Source: Hungatella_A sp034142505
Lineage (GTDB): Bacteria > Bacillota > Clostridia > Lachnospirales > Lachnospiraceae
NCBI GenBank assembly: GCA_034142505.1
Contig: JAWZDV010000022.1
Coordinates: forward strand, 103,732-167,731
Length of the DNA stretch: 64,000 nt
Direction: 5' to 3'
Part shown: one piece after another, positions 53,420 through 61,798 of the stretch
Numbering within the stretch: the stretch's first letter is position 1
How the letters are laid out: the number at the start of each line of letters is the position of its first letter
The notes under the pieces: model-generated
What the model saw: the letters and a program-made list of their open reading frames with translations, nothing else
What the model was told of the DNA's origin: nothing
Databases searched by the model: none
Made by a program: the position numbers and the translations under genes

Positions 53420-54156
53420 ACTGCAGACAGGTGATTACCCATATTGTCCGTGAGGGGGATTCTTTTTATACCGTGGCTAACTACTACCAGGTGCCGATGG
53501 AGGCGCTGATGGAACAAAATCCGGGGATGGACCCCTACAATCTTCAGGTGGGAACAGAGCTGACCGTATGTCTTGACAGCCGGCCTTCGGAGAACGGCAT
53601 GATGGAGAACATGGACTGGGGAATGGTGATGGATTTGAGCAACGATATGAGGAAGGCATGGGAGCAGCATGTGAACTGGACGAGAATGCTGATGCTCAGC
53701 ATTACCGGACGGATGCAGGACCAGGCGGCCGTGACCAGCAGGCTGATGAAAAATCCCGAGGATATCGCGTCTGTCTATCGGGAATATGTTCCGAGAGAAA
53801 CAGCGGACCAGATCGCGGCTCTTTTGACGGAGCATTTACAGATTGGCAGTCAGCTGATGACGGCGATGCGGGATGGAAACCGGACAGAGGCGGAGCGGCT
53901 GAACCGGCAGTGGTATGCCAACGCGGACCAGATCGCGGCGGCTCTTGCGGCGGCCAATCCCCAGTACAATGCCACGGATCTGAAGAATATGATGTACCGG
54001 CACCTGGAACTTTTGACAAGGCAGCTGGTGAACCGGCTGGCCGGGAACTATCAGGCGGATATCCAGGCGGCGGATGAAGGGGAAGAGCATATTCTGAAGA
54101 TGGCTGATTATCTGACATCAGGTCTTGTACAGCAGCATCCACAGAGATTTCAGTAA
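53416..54156 (+). CDS. LysM-domain protein with helical C-terminus
   Basis: A 246-residue protein. Residues 7-52 form a LysM peptidoglycan-binding module (HIVREGDSFYTVANYYQVPMEALMEQNPG). The remaining part is helical and resembles a family of metal- or cell-envelope-associated Bacillus proteins of unknown function. No signal peptide is seen, which is odd for a LysM protein. It is translationally coupled to the lipase-like hydrolase. A spore-coat or cortex role would explain a signal-less LysM protein; this is inference. Confidence 0.8.
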   Translation: MNCRQVITHIVREGDSFYTVANYYQVPMEALMEQNPGMDPYNLQVGTELTVCLDSRPSENGMMENMDWGMVMDLSNDMRKAWEQHVNWTRMLMLSITGRMQDQAAVTSRLMKNPEDIASVYREYVPRETADQIAALLTEHLQIGSQLMTAMRDGNRTEAERLNRQWYANADQIAAALAAANPQYNATDLKNMMYRHLELLTRQLVNRLAGNYQADIQAADEGEEHILKMADYLTSGLVQQHPQRFQ

Positions 54157-54159
54157 AAG

Positions 54160-54198
54160 AAAAAGTGCAGGGAACTAAATTCCGCTGCACTTTTTTTG
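54160..54198. terminator. Terminator between convergent genes
   Basis: AAAAGTGCAG-GGAA pairs with TTCC-G-CTGCACTTTT around CTAAA. It serves the LysM gene and possibly the ABC genes on the other strand. Confidence 0.8.
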
Positions 54199-54203
54199 TG
54201 GGG

Positions 54204-54839
54204 TTATATCAGATCGGTTGTGCTGTTTTCCAAAAGGACCGGCGAAACCGGCATGTCCTGATGGGAAGCCAGGGTGATCCGCGTCCCGCCCAGCAATGCG
54301 ACATCTTCCTCCTGGTGAGTGGTAATCAGAACCAGCTTGCCGGAAGACATTTCCCTGATATAGTCGATGACATGGCGTTTTGTCTGCTCATCTAAGCCGG
54401 TAAAAGGTTCGTCCATGAGGACTGCCTCAGAGTCGGCCAGCAGCGCCCGGCAGATGGCGGTCCGGCGTTTCATGCCGCCGCTTAAGGTGTACACGGGGCG
54501 GGTCAGGGACTCTTCCGGAAGAAGTTTACATAACTCAACCCTGACGAAAGCCGGCGTCACGTGGCGGCCTGCGGCCAGAAGAACATTTTCCAGGGGGGTG
54601 AATTCCTCGCAGAGACGGTCCTCCTGAAACACAGCGGCCATGGGAACGCCGGCAATGCCTTCGATATATCCGCTGTCCGGCTGCTCCAATCCCAGCAGAA
54701 TCCGCAGCAGCGTCGTCTTCCCGGACCCGGAGGCGCTCATGAGACAGTAGATGTGCCCGCCCTCCAAATCCATAGAAAGATCGTTTAACACCTTCAGCCC
54801 GTCAAAGGATTTGGAGAGGCGGCGGATATTAATGTTCAT
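54204..54839 (-). CDS. ABC transporter ATP-binding protein (SsuB/TauB-like)
   Basis: A short, 211-residue ATPase. Walker A is SASGSGKTT, the signature LSGGMKRR and Walker B AVLMDEP. The start ATG 54839 has AAGGAG upstream, and its first codons overlap the permease gene end by 11 bases. A longer frame to 54932 is rejected. It lacks part of the C-terminal region usual for SsuB (about 250 residues). It belongs to the NMT1/SsuABC-type importer. Confidence 0.9.
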   Translation of the reverse strand: MNINIRRLSKSFDGLKVLNDLSMDLEGGHIYCLMSASGSGKTTLLRILLGLEQPDSGYIEGIAGVPMAAVFQEDRLCEEFTPLENVLLAAGRHVTPAFVRVELCKLLPEESLTRPVYTLSGGMKRRTAICRALLADSEAVLMDEPFTGLDEQTKRHVIDYIREMSSGKLVLITTHQEEDVALLGGTRITLASHQDMPVSPVLLENSTTDLI

Positions 54840-55587
54840 GGTAACCGCTCCTTTCCGCCGCCTTCCTGAGCAGGAACAGGAATACATGCTCAAACACGGC
54901 GCTGATGATAATGATAACAAAGGTCCATGCAAATAAATCCGCGGTACTTAAATAGATTTTGGCCATATAGAGTTTCTCGCCGATGGAGCTGGCCGGAACG
55001 CCGATGACCTCCGCCGCGATGCCGGATTTCCAGCTCATGCCCAGCGCCACCTTACAGCCGCTGATGAGATAAGGCAGCAGGGCGGGGAGGTAAATAAAAC
55101 GAATCCGCCTCCAGGTGGAAACCCGGAAGACGGCCGCCATCTCCAACAGCTTTTTGTCGGTGCTTTCAAGTCCTGCGATGGTATTGACATAGATGATCGG
55201 AAATACCACCAGGAAGGAAATGAACACGGACAGCTGTCTTGAACCAATCCAGATCAGTGCCAGTATCACGAAGGAGGCCACGGGAATGGACTTCATCAGC
55301 AGGATCACCGGCTCCAGCAGCTCCCTCAGCAGTGGAATCCGGTATCCGCCGCTTCCCAGCAGGATGCCCAGGAAAAAGGCGGACAGAAAGCCCAGGCTGA
55401 TCTTCCCGAAGGAGTAGGCGATGGTCTTCCAGAATCCCAACGAGGGAACCTGGGCGATGAGGGCCCTGGCCATGTCGAGGGGGCCTACAAAGATAATGGA
55501 ATTGTCAATCAATATGCTGCCGGCCTGCCACAGAATCAGCCAGAACAGGATGACAGCCGCTTTGCGGATGAAGACTCTTGATTTCAT
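54829..55587 (-). CDS. ABC transporter permease (SsuC/TauC-like)
   Basis: A 252-residue inner-membrane permease with six hydrophobic segments and an EAA-like loop LLEMAAVFRVSTWRRIRFIY near residue 145. It sits between the binding-protein and ATPase genes of one operon on the minus strand. Substrates of this class include sulfonates, nitrate, riboflavin or thiamine precursors. Confidence 0.92.
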   Translation of the reverse strand: MKSRVFIRKAAVILFWLILWQAGSILIDNSIIFVGPLDMARALIAQVPSLGFWKTIAYSFGKISLGFLSAFFLGILLGSGGYRIPLLRELLEPVILLMKSIPVASFVILALIWIGSRQLSVFISFLVVFPIIYVNTIAGLESTDKKLLEMAAVFRVSTWRRIRFIYLPALLPYLISGCKVALGMSWKSGIAAEVIGVPASSIGEKLYMAKIYLSTADLFAWTFVIIIISAVFEHVFLFLLRKAAERSGYHEH

Positions 55588-55619
55588 AGGTATCCCCTCA
55601 CATGTGTCCTAGGTTTCCG

Positions 55620-56717
55620 TTACGGAATATAGTAAAATGCATCGTCCGGCAGTGTTCCGCCAACGCTTGACGGGTCCTGTTCAAACAACACGTTTAAATA
55701 TCCGTCCAGCATGGACTTCATCATGTCGCCGTCCACGAAGGTGATACTGCAGTAAGGAATCGCTTTTGCCGCGACAGGGGCTTTCTCGATGATGCCGGCA
55801 GCGGCCACAAGCTGTGCGGTTTTCTCCACATCCTCCGCGGCAAATGCGGCCGATGCCTTGTGCTCTGCCAGGAAAATGTCGATGGCTTCGGCTCCTGCCG
55901 GGTCGGCGAACAGGTCGGAACGGCAGATCGTAACGCCGGTCACCAGGCTTCCTCCGGCGCCGCCCTGGATGGCCTCCCACTCCTTGGTCAAGTCAAGAAC
56001 CATTTTTAAGGAGTCATTCTGTGCCATTGCCACGGTCACAAATGGCTGAGGCAGCAGTCCGATGGCGCCTTCCTGCTCTTTTAATACAGCGGCAACCTCA
56101 GTTGCTTCGGATTTATATTCGATGGTGACATCACTGGTGGTGAGACCATTTTCCGATAATAAGTACTGGAGTACGTAATCTGGGGTGGTCCCCTTGCCGG
56201 TCATGTATATGGTTTTGCCCTTTAAGCCGGCGATTGACTTTATGGAATCATCACTGGATACCACGTAAAGCACGCCCAGAGTGTTGATGTCGATGACATT
56301 AATCCCGTGGTTCGTCTTGTTGTACAGGATGCTTGCCATGTTGGCCGGTACCAGAGCAACGTCCAAATCTTTGCTGATTACCTTGGTCAGCAGCTCATCA
56401 GCCGCGGTCACCATGGTAAATTCATAATTGCCCTTGGCTTCGCCCTTGGAGGCCTGGTCCATCAGGGAGACAAGTCCCATGGAGGTCGGGCCTTTCATGG
56501 AGCCGACACGCAGGGTATAATCGGAGGTGCCGGGAGCCTCCGTGGTCACTTCAGCGGTGGTGGTCTCCGCTTTGGCAGTCTCGGCCGCCGTGGTGGTTTC
56601 CGCCACAGTGGTGGTCTCGGCGGTAGTGGCATCTGTCTTGGCGGTGGAACAGCCCATCAGTGCGGCAGCAGTTACGGCGCAGGCCATCAGCGCGGCCAGT
56701 GTCTGTTTCTTCATCAT
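55620..56717 (-). CDS. ABC transporter substrate-binding lipoprotein (NMT1/SsuA-like)
   Basis: A 365-residue lipoprotein with lipobox LMGC (Cys23 counting MMKK as the start), followed by a Thr/Ala/Glu repeat linker to about residue 60. The mature part (LRVGSMKGPTSMGLVSLM, ISKDLDVALVPANMASILYN, MTGKGTTPDYVLQYLL) fits the NMT1/SsuA/nitrate-like binding proteins. ATG codons at 56717 and 56714 are both possible, behind GAGAGG. The leader upstream contains a terminator and multi-branched fold (separate entry), so expression is probably controlled by attenuation. Confidence 0.9.
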   Translation of the reverse strand: MMKKQTLAALMACAVTAAALMGCSTAKTDATTAETTTVAETTTAAETAKAETTTAEVTTEAPGTSDYTLRVGSMKGPTSMGLVSLMDQASKGEAKGNYEFTMVTAADELLTKVISKDLDVALVPANMASILYNKTNHGINVIDINTLGVLYVVSSDDSIKSIAGLKGKTIYMTGKGTTPDYVLQYLLSENGLTTSDVTIEYKSEATEVAAVLKEQEGAIGLLPQPFVTVAMAQNDSLKMVLDLTKEWEAIQGGAGGSLVTGVTICRSDLFADPAGAEAIDIFLAEHKASAAFAAEDVEKTAQLVAAAGIIEKAPVAAKAIPYCSITFVDGDMMKSMLDGYLNVLFEQDPSSVGGTLPDDAFYYIP

Positions 56718-56768
56718 AAAATTCCTCTCTTTCTGTTCGTGGCAGTAGTGTTTTGGTTTTATGTAAAC

Positions 56769-56900
56769 AAAAAATCCCATGCAAAAAGGCATGGGACGAC
56801 CAGGGTCAGAATGATTCTTTCCTCGCCTTCTCCATCAGGCAGTCCCTTTTGGGTGAGCACGAACAACTTCATTATATCATTGATTGGAGAAATCTGTCTA
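56769..56900 (-). promoter_or_regulatory. Attenuator-like leader with promoter (riboswitch candidate)
   Basis: On the minus strand: -35 TAGACA (56900-56895) and -10 TATAAT (56876-56871), 18 bases apart. A leader of about 100 nt follows, with GGGAC (56846-56842) and GTCCC (56797-56793) closing hairpins GCCT/AGGC, GAAT/ATTC and GACC/GGTC. The CCC of the closing stem is also the start of a terminator CCCATGC/GCATGGG (56795-56776) followed by a T-run. The two structures exclude each other. No known riboswitch motif was recognised. Confidence 0.55.
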
Positions 56901-56928
56901 TATCCATTTCTGTTAATGAAAAAAACGA

Positions 56929-56957
56929 TTGATAAAAATATCACAATATGAGATAAT
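56929..56957 (+). promoter_or_regulatory. Promoter of the [FeFe] hydrogenase operon
   Basis: TTGATA (56929-56934) and GATAAT (56952-56957) with a 17-base spacer. TTGATA is also mirrored by TATCAA 24 bases on, near 56959. It is divergent from the SsuA-like transporter promoter. Confidence 0.55.
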
Positions 56958-57005
56958 TGTATCAACTACGAGTTATGATAATGATTATATGCGGAGGGAT
57001 AAACC

Positions 57006-57245
57006 ATGAGAGTAACAATCTGTATCGGAAGTGCATGTCATTTAAAAGGATCAAGAGAGATCATCAAGGAATTACAGGATTTGGTGAGCAAGAACGGGTT
57101 GGATGACAAAATTGACTTGAACGGTTCTTTTTGCAGCGGCAACTGCGTCAACGGTGTCTGCGTCACGGTTGACGGAGAGTTATTCTCCCTGAAACCGGAA
57201 AACACAAAGGAGTTCTTCGAGAAGGAAATCCAGGGGAGGCTGTAA
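57006..57245 (+). CDS. Thioredoxin-like [2Fe-2S] ferredoxin (NuoE-like)
   Basis: A 79-residue protein with the thioredoxin-like [2Fe-2S] pattern: Cys in CIGSACHLKGS and the second pair in CSGNCVNGVCV. Such modules accompany electron-bifurcating and sensory [FeFe] hydrogenases. It starts the operon behind GGAGGG and ends three bases before the group C hydrogenase gene. It probably passes electrons to or from that protein. Confidence 0.88.
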   Translation: MRVTICIGSACHLKGSREIIKELQDLVSKNGLDDKIDLNGSFCSGNCVNGVCVTVDGELFSLKPENTKEFFEKEIQGRL

Positions 57246-57247
57246 TC

Positions 57248-58981
57248 ATGGGGATTATTGATTTCAAAGCCACAAAATGTAAGCATTGTTACAAATGCGT
57301 TCGCAATTGTGAAGTGAAGGCAATCATGATCAAAGATGGCCGTGCTGAAATCATGCCTGATAAATGTATTTTATGTGGAAAATGTCTTCAGATATGTCCA
57401 CAGTCGGCCAAGACGCTGGTCAGCGATCTTGATTTGGTGAAGGGGTACATAAAGAGTGGAAAAACGGTGGTGGTTTCTCTGGCGCCTTCCTATATGGGGC
57501 TGCTAAAGTACAAGACCATCGGCCAGGTGCAGGCGGCTCTGTTGAAGCTGGGGTTTGCCGATGTGCGGGAGACCTCGGAAGGGGCGGTTCTGGTGACGGA
57601 AGAGTATGCCAGACTGCTTCGGGAAGCGGCGATGGAGAATATCATCACCACCTGCTGTCCCAGCGTCAATGATTTGATTGAGATCTATTATCCGCAGCTG
57701 GTTCCCTATCTGGCGCCGGTGGTATCGCCCATGATTGCCCACGGGAAGCTGCTGAAAAAGGAGTACGGCCAGGACGCCAAAGTGGTATTTATCGGTCCGT
57801 GTATCGCCAAGAAGAAGGAATCCAGGGACGAACGCCATGACGACTGTATTGACGCCGTGCTGAATTTCAATGACCTGCACCAGTGGCTGCGGGAAGCAGA
57901 TATCGAGATTGAGGAATGTGAGGACATCCCGTTTGTGAAGGCAGACCCGAAGGTGAACCGTCTCTATCCGGTTACCAACGGCGTGGTGAATTCCGTGCTG
58001 GCAACCGAGGGACGGGCCGACGATTACCGGAAGTTCTACGTACATGGAATCCGAAACTGCATCGATTTGTGCGAGAGCATGTCCAGGGGAGAGATAAACG
58101 GCTGTTTTATTGAGATGAATATGTGTTCCGGCGGCTGTATCAAGGGGCCGACGGTGGAGGACGAGACTATTTCCAGATTTAAGGTGAAGCTGGATATGGA
58201 GGAAACCATCGCCAAGGAGCCGGTGCAGGCGAAGACTGTGGCGGCGATGGAAGAGGGCGTTGTGCTGCGCAAGAATTATCTGGACCGTTCGCCGGAGGAT
58301 GCCATGCCGACGGAGGAGGAGATCCGGGCGATTTTAAAAAAGATCGGCAAGGTGCGGGCGGAGGACGAGTTAAACTGCGGCGCCTGCGGCTATGCGACCT
58401 GCCGGGAGAAGGCGGTGGCTGTGTTCCAGAAGAAGGCGGAGATCACCATGTGTATCCCTTATATGCATGACAAGGCGGAGTCTCTGGCCAACTTAGTGAT
58501 GGAGACGTCGCCCAACGTGGTGATGATCGTCGATAAAGAGATGAAGATTATGGAGTATTCCGCAGTGGGCGAGAAGTATTTTGGCAAAACCCGGGCGGAG
58601 GCGCTGGAGATGTATTTGTATGAGCTGATTGACCCGGCGGATTTCCAGTGGGTGTATGACAGCCATCAGAATATCCACGGCAAGAAGATCACTTATCCGG
58701 AATACCATCTGTCCACCCTTCAGAATATTGTGTATGTGGAGCAGCAGGATGTGGTGCTGGCGACCATTATCGATATCACAAAAGAAGAAGAGCAGATGCA
58801 GCAGGATTATGAGAAGAAGTTAGAGACCATAGACCTGGCACAGAAGGTCATTCACAAGCAGATGATGGTGGCACAGGAGATCGCCGGTCTTTTGGGCGAG
58901 ACCACGGCGGAGACCAAGACGACGCTGACGAAGCTCTGCCGCTCCCTGCTGGAGGATGCCCCCGAAAGTGAGGTCAAGTAA
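57248..58981 (+). CDS. Sensory-type (group C) [FeFe] hydrogenase with PAS domain
   Basis: A 577-residue protein. Two N-terminal [4Fe-4S] motifs (CKHCYKCVRNC, CILCGKCLQIC) lead into an H-cluster domain whose three signatures are divergent: TTCCPSVND (L1), GPCIAKKKES (L2) and MCSGGCIKGP (L3). These are of the group C type. A further Fe-S motif LNCGACGYATC (near residue 378) and a PAS domain (about 410-520, VVMIVDKEMKIMEYS) follow, then a coiled helix. The design suggests H2 or redox sensing rather than bulk catalysis. The stop overlaps the phosphatase gene start by one base (TAATG). Confidence 0.9.
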   Translation: MGIIDFKATKCKHCYKCVRNCEVKAIMIKDGRAEIMPDKCILCGKCLQICPQSAKTLVSDLDLVKGYIKSGKTVVVSLAPSYMGLLKYKTIGQVQAALLKLGFADVRETSEGAVLVTEEYARLLREAAMENIITTCCPSVNDLIEIYYPQLVPYLAPVVSPMIAHGKLLKKEYGQDAKVVFIGPCIAKKKESRDERHDDCIDAVLNFNDLHQWLREADIEIEECEDIPFVKADPKVNRLYPVTNGVVNSVLATEGRADDYRKFYVHGIRNCIDLCESMSRGEINGCFIEMNMCSGGCIKGPTVEDETISRFKVKLDMEETIAKEPVQAKTVAAMEEGVVLRKNYLDRSPEDAMPTEEEIRAILKKIGKVRAEDELNCGACGYATCREKAVAVFQKKAEITMCIPYMHDKAESLANLVMETSPNVVMIVDKEMKIMEYSAVGEKYFGKTRAEALEMYLYELIDPADFQWVYDSHQNIHGKKITYPEYHLSTLQNIVYVEQQDVVLATIIDITKEEEQMQQDYEKKLETIDLAQKVIHKQMMVAQEIAGLLGETTAETKTTLTKLCRSLLEDAPESEVK

Positions 58982-60159
58982 TGGGAATTACCGTAGACAT
59001 TGCTTATAAAAGCCTGAACAAATTTACGGAGATTCTGTGCGGAGATAAGGTCGAGATCTTAAAAACGGACGATTCCGACATCCTGATTCTGGCGGATGGC
59101 ATGGGAAGCGGCGTGAAGGCGAATATCCTGTCTACGCTGACGTCCAAGATTCTGGGGACCATGTTTCTGAACGGAGCCACGCTGGAGGAGTGTGTGGAGA
59201 CCATTGTGGAGACGCTGCCGGTGTGCCAGGTGCGGCAGGTGGCTTACTCGACTTTCAGTATTCTCCAGGTGTTCCACAGCGGGGAAGCGTATCTGGTGGA
59301 GTTTGACAACCCGGGCTGTATCTTTATCCGGGACGGTAAGCTGATGGAGATTCCTGAGAATATCCGGGTGATTGAGGGAAAGAAGATTAATGAGTTCCGG
59401 TTCCGGGTGAAGAAGGGGGATGCCCTGATTCTCATGAGCGACGGGACCATCCATGCAGGTGTCGGGGAACTGTTGAATTTTGGGTGGCTTTGGAAGGATA
59501 TTGCCAATTATGCGGTGAAGCAGTATGCATTGACCGTGTCGGCGATCCGTCTGGCCTCGGAAATCTGCCATGCCTGCGACGAACTTTACATGTACCGGCC
59601 GGGGGATGACACCACGGTGGCGGCGCTGCGGGTGATCGACAGCAAGCCGGTGCATTTGATGACGGGACCGGCCAGCAACGCGGAGGACGACAAGGCCATG
59701 GTGGCCGACTTTATGTTCGGGGAAGGCGCGAAACGGATTGTGTGCGGGGGCACCAGCGCCACAATTGTGTCCCGGGAGTTACATAAAAAACTGGATGTAT
59801 CCTTAGATTATGTTGATCCGGATATCCCGCCCATTGCCTATATCGACGGCATTGAGCTGGTGACGGAAGGGGTGCTGACGTTAAACAGGGTGGTTCACTT
59901 ACTGAAACGGTATGTGAAGAATGAAAGTGTGGGAGAAGACTTCTTCCTGGAACTGGATAAGCCAAACGGCGGTTCCATGGTTGCGAAGATGATTATTGAA
60001 GATTGCACGGATCTTCATCTGTATGTGGGGAAAGCAATTAACAGCGCTTACCAGAATCCGGGGCTTCCGTTTGATCTGGGAATCCGCCAGAATCTGGTGG
60101 AACAGCTGAAAAACACGGTGGAGAAAATGGGGAAACCGGTCACAGTGACTTATTATTAA
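58981..60159 (+). CDS. SpoIIE/PP2C-type serine phosphatase
   Basis: A 392-residue protein whose N-terminal half is a SpoIIE/PP2C-like domain: LADGMGSGVKAN carries the metal-binding Asp-Gly, and LMSDGTIHAGVG and DDTTVAAL the later Asp residues. The C-terminal half (from about residue 220, with CGGTSATIVSRELHKKL) matches no domain that I can name and is unusual. It lies between the sensory hydrogenase and the group B hydrogenase genes, so it is the probable output of the sensor, dephosphorylating a Ser/Thr target. Confidence 0.88.
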   Translation: MGITVDIAYKSLNKFTEILCGDKVEILKTDDSDILILADGMGSGVKANILSTLTSKILGTMFLNGATLEECVETIVETLPVCQVRQVAYSTFSILQVFHSGEAYLVEFDNPGCIFIRDGKLMEIPENIRVIEGKKINEFRFRVKKGDALILMSDGTIHAGVGELLNFGWLWKDIANYAVKQYALTVSAIRLASEICHACDELYMYRPGDDTTVAALRVIDSKPVHLMTGPASNAEDDKAMVADFMFGEGAKRIVCGGTSATIVSRELHKKLDVSLDYVDPDIPPIAYIDGIELVTEGVLTLNRVVHLLKRYVKNESVGEDFFLELDKPNGGSMVAKMIIEDCTDLHLYVGKAINSAYQNPGLPFDLGIRQNLVEQLKNTVEKMGKPVTVTYY

Positions 60160-60162
60160 CTA

Positions 60163-60250
60163 GCCACTGTACTAAGCTCGTGAAAGACCTCGCTAAGTAC
60201 AGATGACATGTATCGCACGTAAGTGACCAAAGTACGGTCACTAAGTGCTC
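60163..60250 (+). other. Twin hairpins upstream of the group B hydrogenase
   Basis: Hairpin 1: CTGTACT...AGTACAG with an inner AGC/GCT (60167-60202). Hairpin 2: GCAC...GTGC with AGTGACC/GGTCACT (about 60215-60248). Each arm contains TAAG. They fill the 113-base gap between the two genes; their role is unknown. Confidence 0.5.
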
Positions 60251-60272
60251 ATAACTAGGAGGAAGAAAAGGC

Positions 60273-61727
60273 ATGGTAACAAATGATGCAACCGTATTAA
60301 GAATCAAGCATGATGTATTAATTGAGACAGCAAGGCTGGCGTGGGAAGGCGTGCTGGATGAGAGGAAAGAAGAGATTCCGTATAAACTGATTCCGGGCCC
60401 CCAGGCAAAATTCCGCTGCTGTATTTACCGGGAGAGAGAGATAATCCGCCAGAGGGTCAGACTGGCAGAGGGACTCTGTCCCAGCAATGGGAAGGATACC
60501 ACCAACATTGTCCAGGTGATTGGAGCTGCCTGTGAGGGCTGTCCGATCGCCCGGTTTACGGTGACGGACAACTGCCAGCTCTGTATGGGAAAGGCCTGCC
60601 AGAATTCCTGTAATTTCGGTGCCATTTCCATGGGCAGAGACAGGGCCTATATTGATCCGGATAAATGTAAGGAGTGCGGAAAATGCGCCCAGGCCTGTCC
60701 TTACAACGCCATCGCTGATTTGACCAGACCCTGCCGCAAGGCTTGTCCGGTGGACGCCATCACTATGGATGAGAATGGTCTTGTGGAGATCGATGAGAGC
60801 AAATGTATCCAATGCGGAGCCTGTATCCACGGCTGTCCGTTTGGGGCCATTGGTTCCAAGTCCTTTATGGTGGATGTGATTAATATGATCCGCGCCGGCA
60901 AGAAGGTGGTTGCCATGGTGGCGCCTGCCACGGAAGGCCAGTTTGGACCGGAGATTACCATGGCCAGCTGGAAGACGGCCCTCAAAAAGATCGGGTTTGC
61001 CGATATGGTGGAAGTCGGTCTGGGCGGCGATCTGACGGCGGCGGCCGAGGCGGAGGAATGGGCGGAGGCTTACAAGAACGGGAAGAAGATGACCACTTCC
61101 TGCTGTCCTGCCTTTGTCAATATGATCCGTCAGCATTTCCCGACGCTTTTGGAGAACATGTCCACCACGGTATCCCCGATGTGTGCGGTATCCAGAATGC
61201 TGAAGGAGGAGGACCCGAAGACCGTGACGGTATTTATCGGGCCGTGTATCGCAAAGAAGAGCGAGACGCTTGACTTGAACATCAAGGATAACGCGGATTA
61301 CGCGCTGACTTACAGCGAGATCCGGGCGGCTATGAAAGCAAAGAACGTGGAACTGGAGCCGGAGGAGAATACCTACCAGGAGAGTTCCGTGTTCGGCAAA
61401 CGCTTCGGCAATGGCGGCGGCGTGACGGCGGCTGTTCTGGAGTGTCTGAAGGAGACCGGCGAGAACACCGACATCAAAGTGAACAAGTGCAACGGCGCGG
61501 CGGAGTGCAAGAAGGCCCTGATGCTTTTGAAGGTTGGCAGGTTGCCGGAAGACTTCATTGAGGGTATGGTCTGCGAGGGCGGCTGTGTCGGCGGTCCCAG
61601 CAAGCACAAATCCGAGGTGGAAGCCAGAAAGAGCCGGGATATTCTGATCGGCCAGGCGGATGACAGAGGCGTGCACGCCAATTTGAAGAATTTGGGTGTG
61701 ACGGAAGTGAAGATGCACCGTCATTAA
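60273..61727 (+). CDS. [FeFe] hydrogenase, group B
   Basis: A 484-residue monomeric hydrogenase. The N-terminal half has several [4Fe-4S] sites, including CKECGKCAQACP and CIQCGACIHGCP plus a Cys-rich segment CEGCPIARF...CQLCMGKACQNSC. The H-cluster signatures are TSCCPAFV (L1), GPCIAKKSET (L2) and EGMVCEGGCVGGPS (L3), characteristic of group B rather than group A. It presumably couples ferredoxin to proton reduction or H2 uptake. The maturases HydE, HydF and HydG are not in this window. Expression may be modulated by the sensory genes upstream. Confidence 0.93.
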   Translation: MVTNDATVLRIKHDVLIETARLAWEGVLDERKEEIPYKLIPGPQAKFRCCIYREREIIRQRVRLAEGLCPSNGKDTTNIVQVIGAACEGCPIARFTVTDNCQLCMGKACQNSCNFGAISMGRDRAYIDPDKCKECGKCAQACPYNAIADLTRPCRKACPVDAITMDENGLVEIDESKCIQCGACIHGCPFGAIGSKSFMVDVINMIRAGKKVVAMVAPATEGQFGPEITMASWKTALKKIGFADMVEVGLGGDLTAAAEAEEWAEAYKNGKKMTTSCCPAFVNMIRQHFPTLLENMSTTVSPMCAVSRMLKEEDPKTVTVFIGPCIAKKSETLDLNIKDNADYALTYSEIRAAMKAKNVELEPEENTYQESSVFGKRFGNGGGVTAAVLECLKETGENTDIKVNKCNGAAECKKALMLLKVGRLPEDFIEGMVCEGGCVGGPSKHKSEVEARKSRDILIGQADDRGVHANLKNLGVTEVKMHRH

Positions 61728-61731
61728 AGTT

Positions 61732-61775
61732 AACCTCCGGGGGAATTGGATTGATTCTTTCCCGGAGGTTTTTGT
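61732..61775 (+). terminator. Terminator of the hydrogenase operon
   Basis: AACCTCCGGG pairs with CCCGGAGGTT; TTTTTGTTT follows. Confidence 0.85.
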
Positions 61776-61798
61776 TTAGAGAAAGTTTACAAAAGATT

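Noticed and set aside
56769..56870. A thiamine pyrophosphate riboswitch
   Set aside because: Considered because NMT1/THI5-like transporters often carry one, but the conserved CUGAGA and ACCUGAUCUGG elements are absent.
56759..56965. A possible short leader peptide on the minus strand before the SsuA-like gene (MKLFVLTQKGLPDGEG...)
   Set aside because: Its ATG coincides with the -10 box TATAATG, no ribosome binding site is present, and it contains no regulatory codon run.
60318..61724. A 468-residue open frame antisense to the group B hydrogenase
   Set aside because: It lies entirely opposite a gene with clear Fe-S and H-cluster motifs, has no ribosome binding site or recognisable domain, and arises from codon bias.
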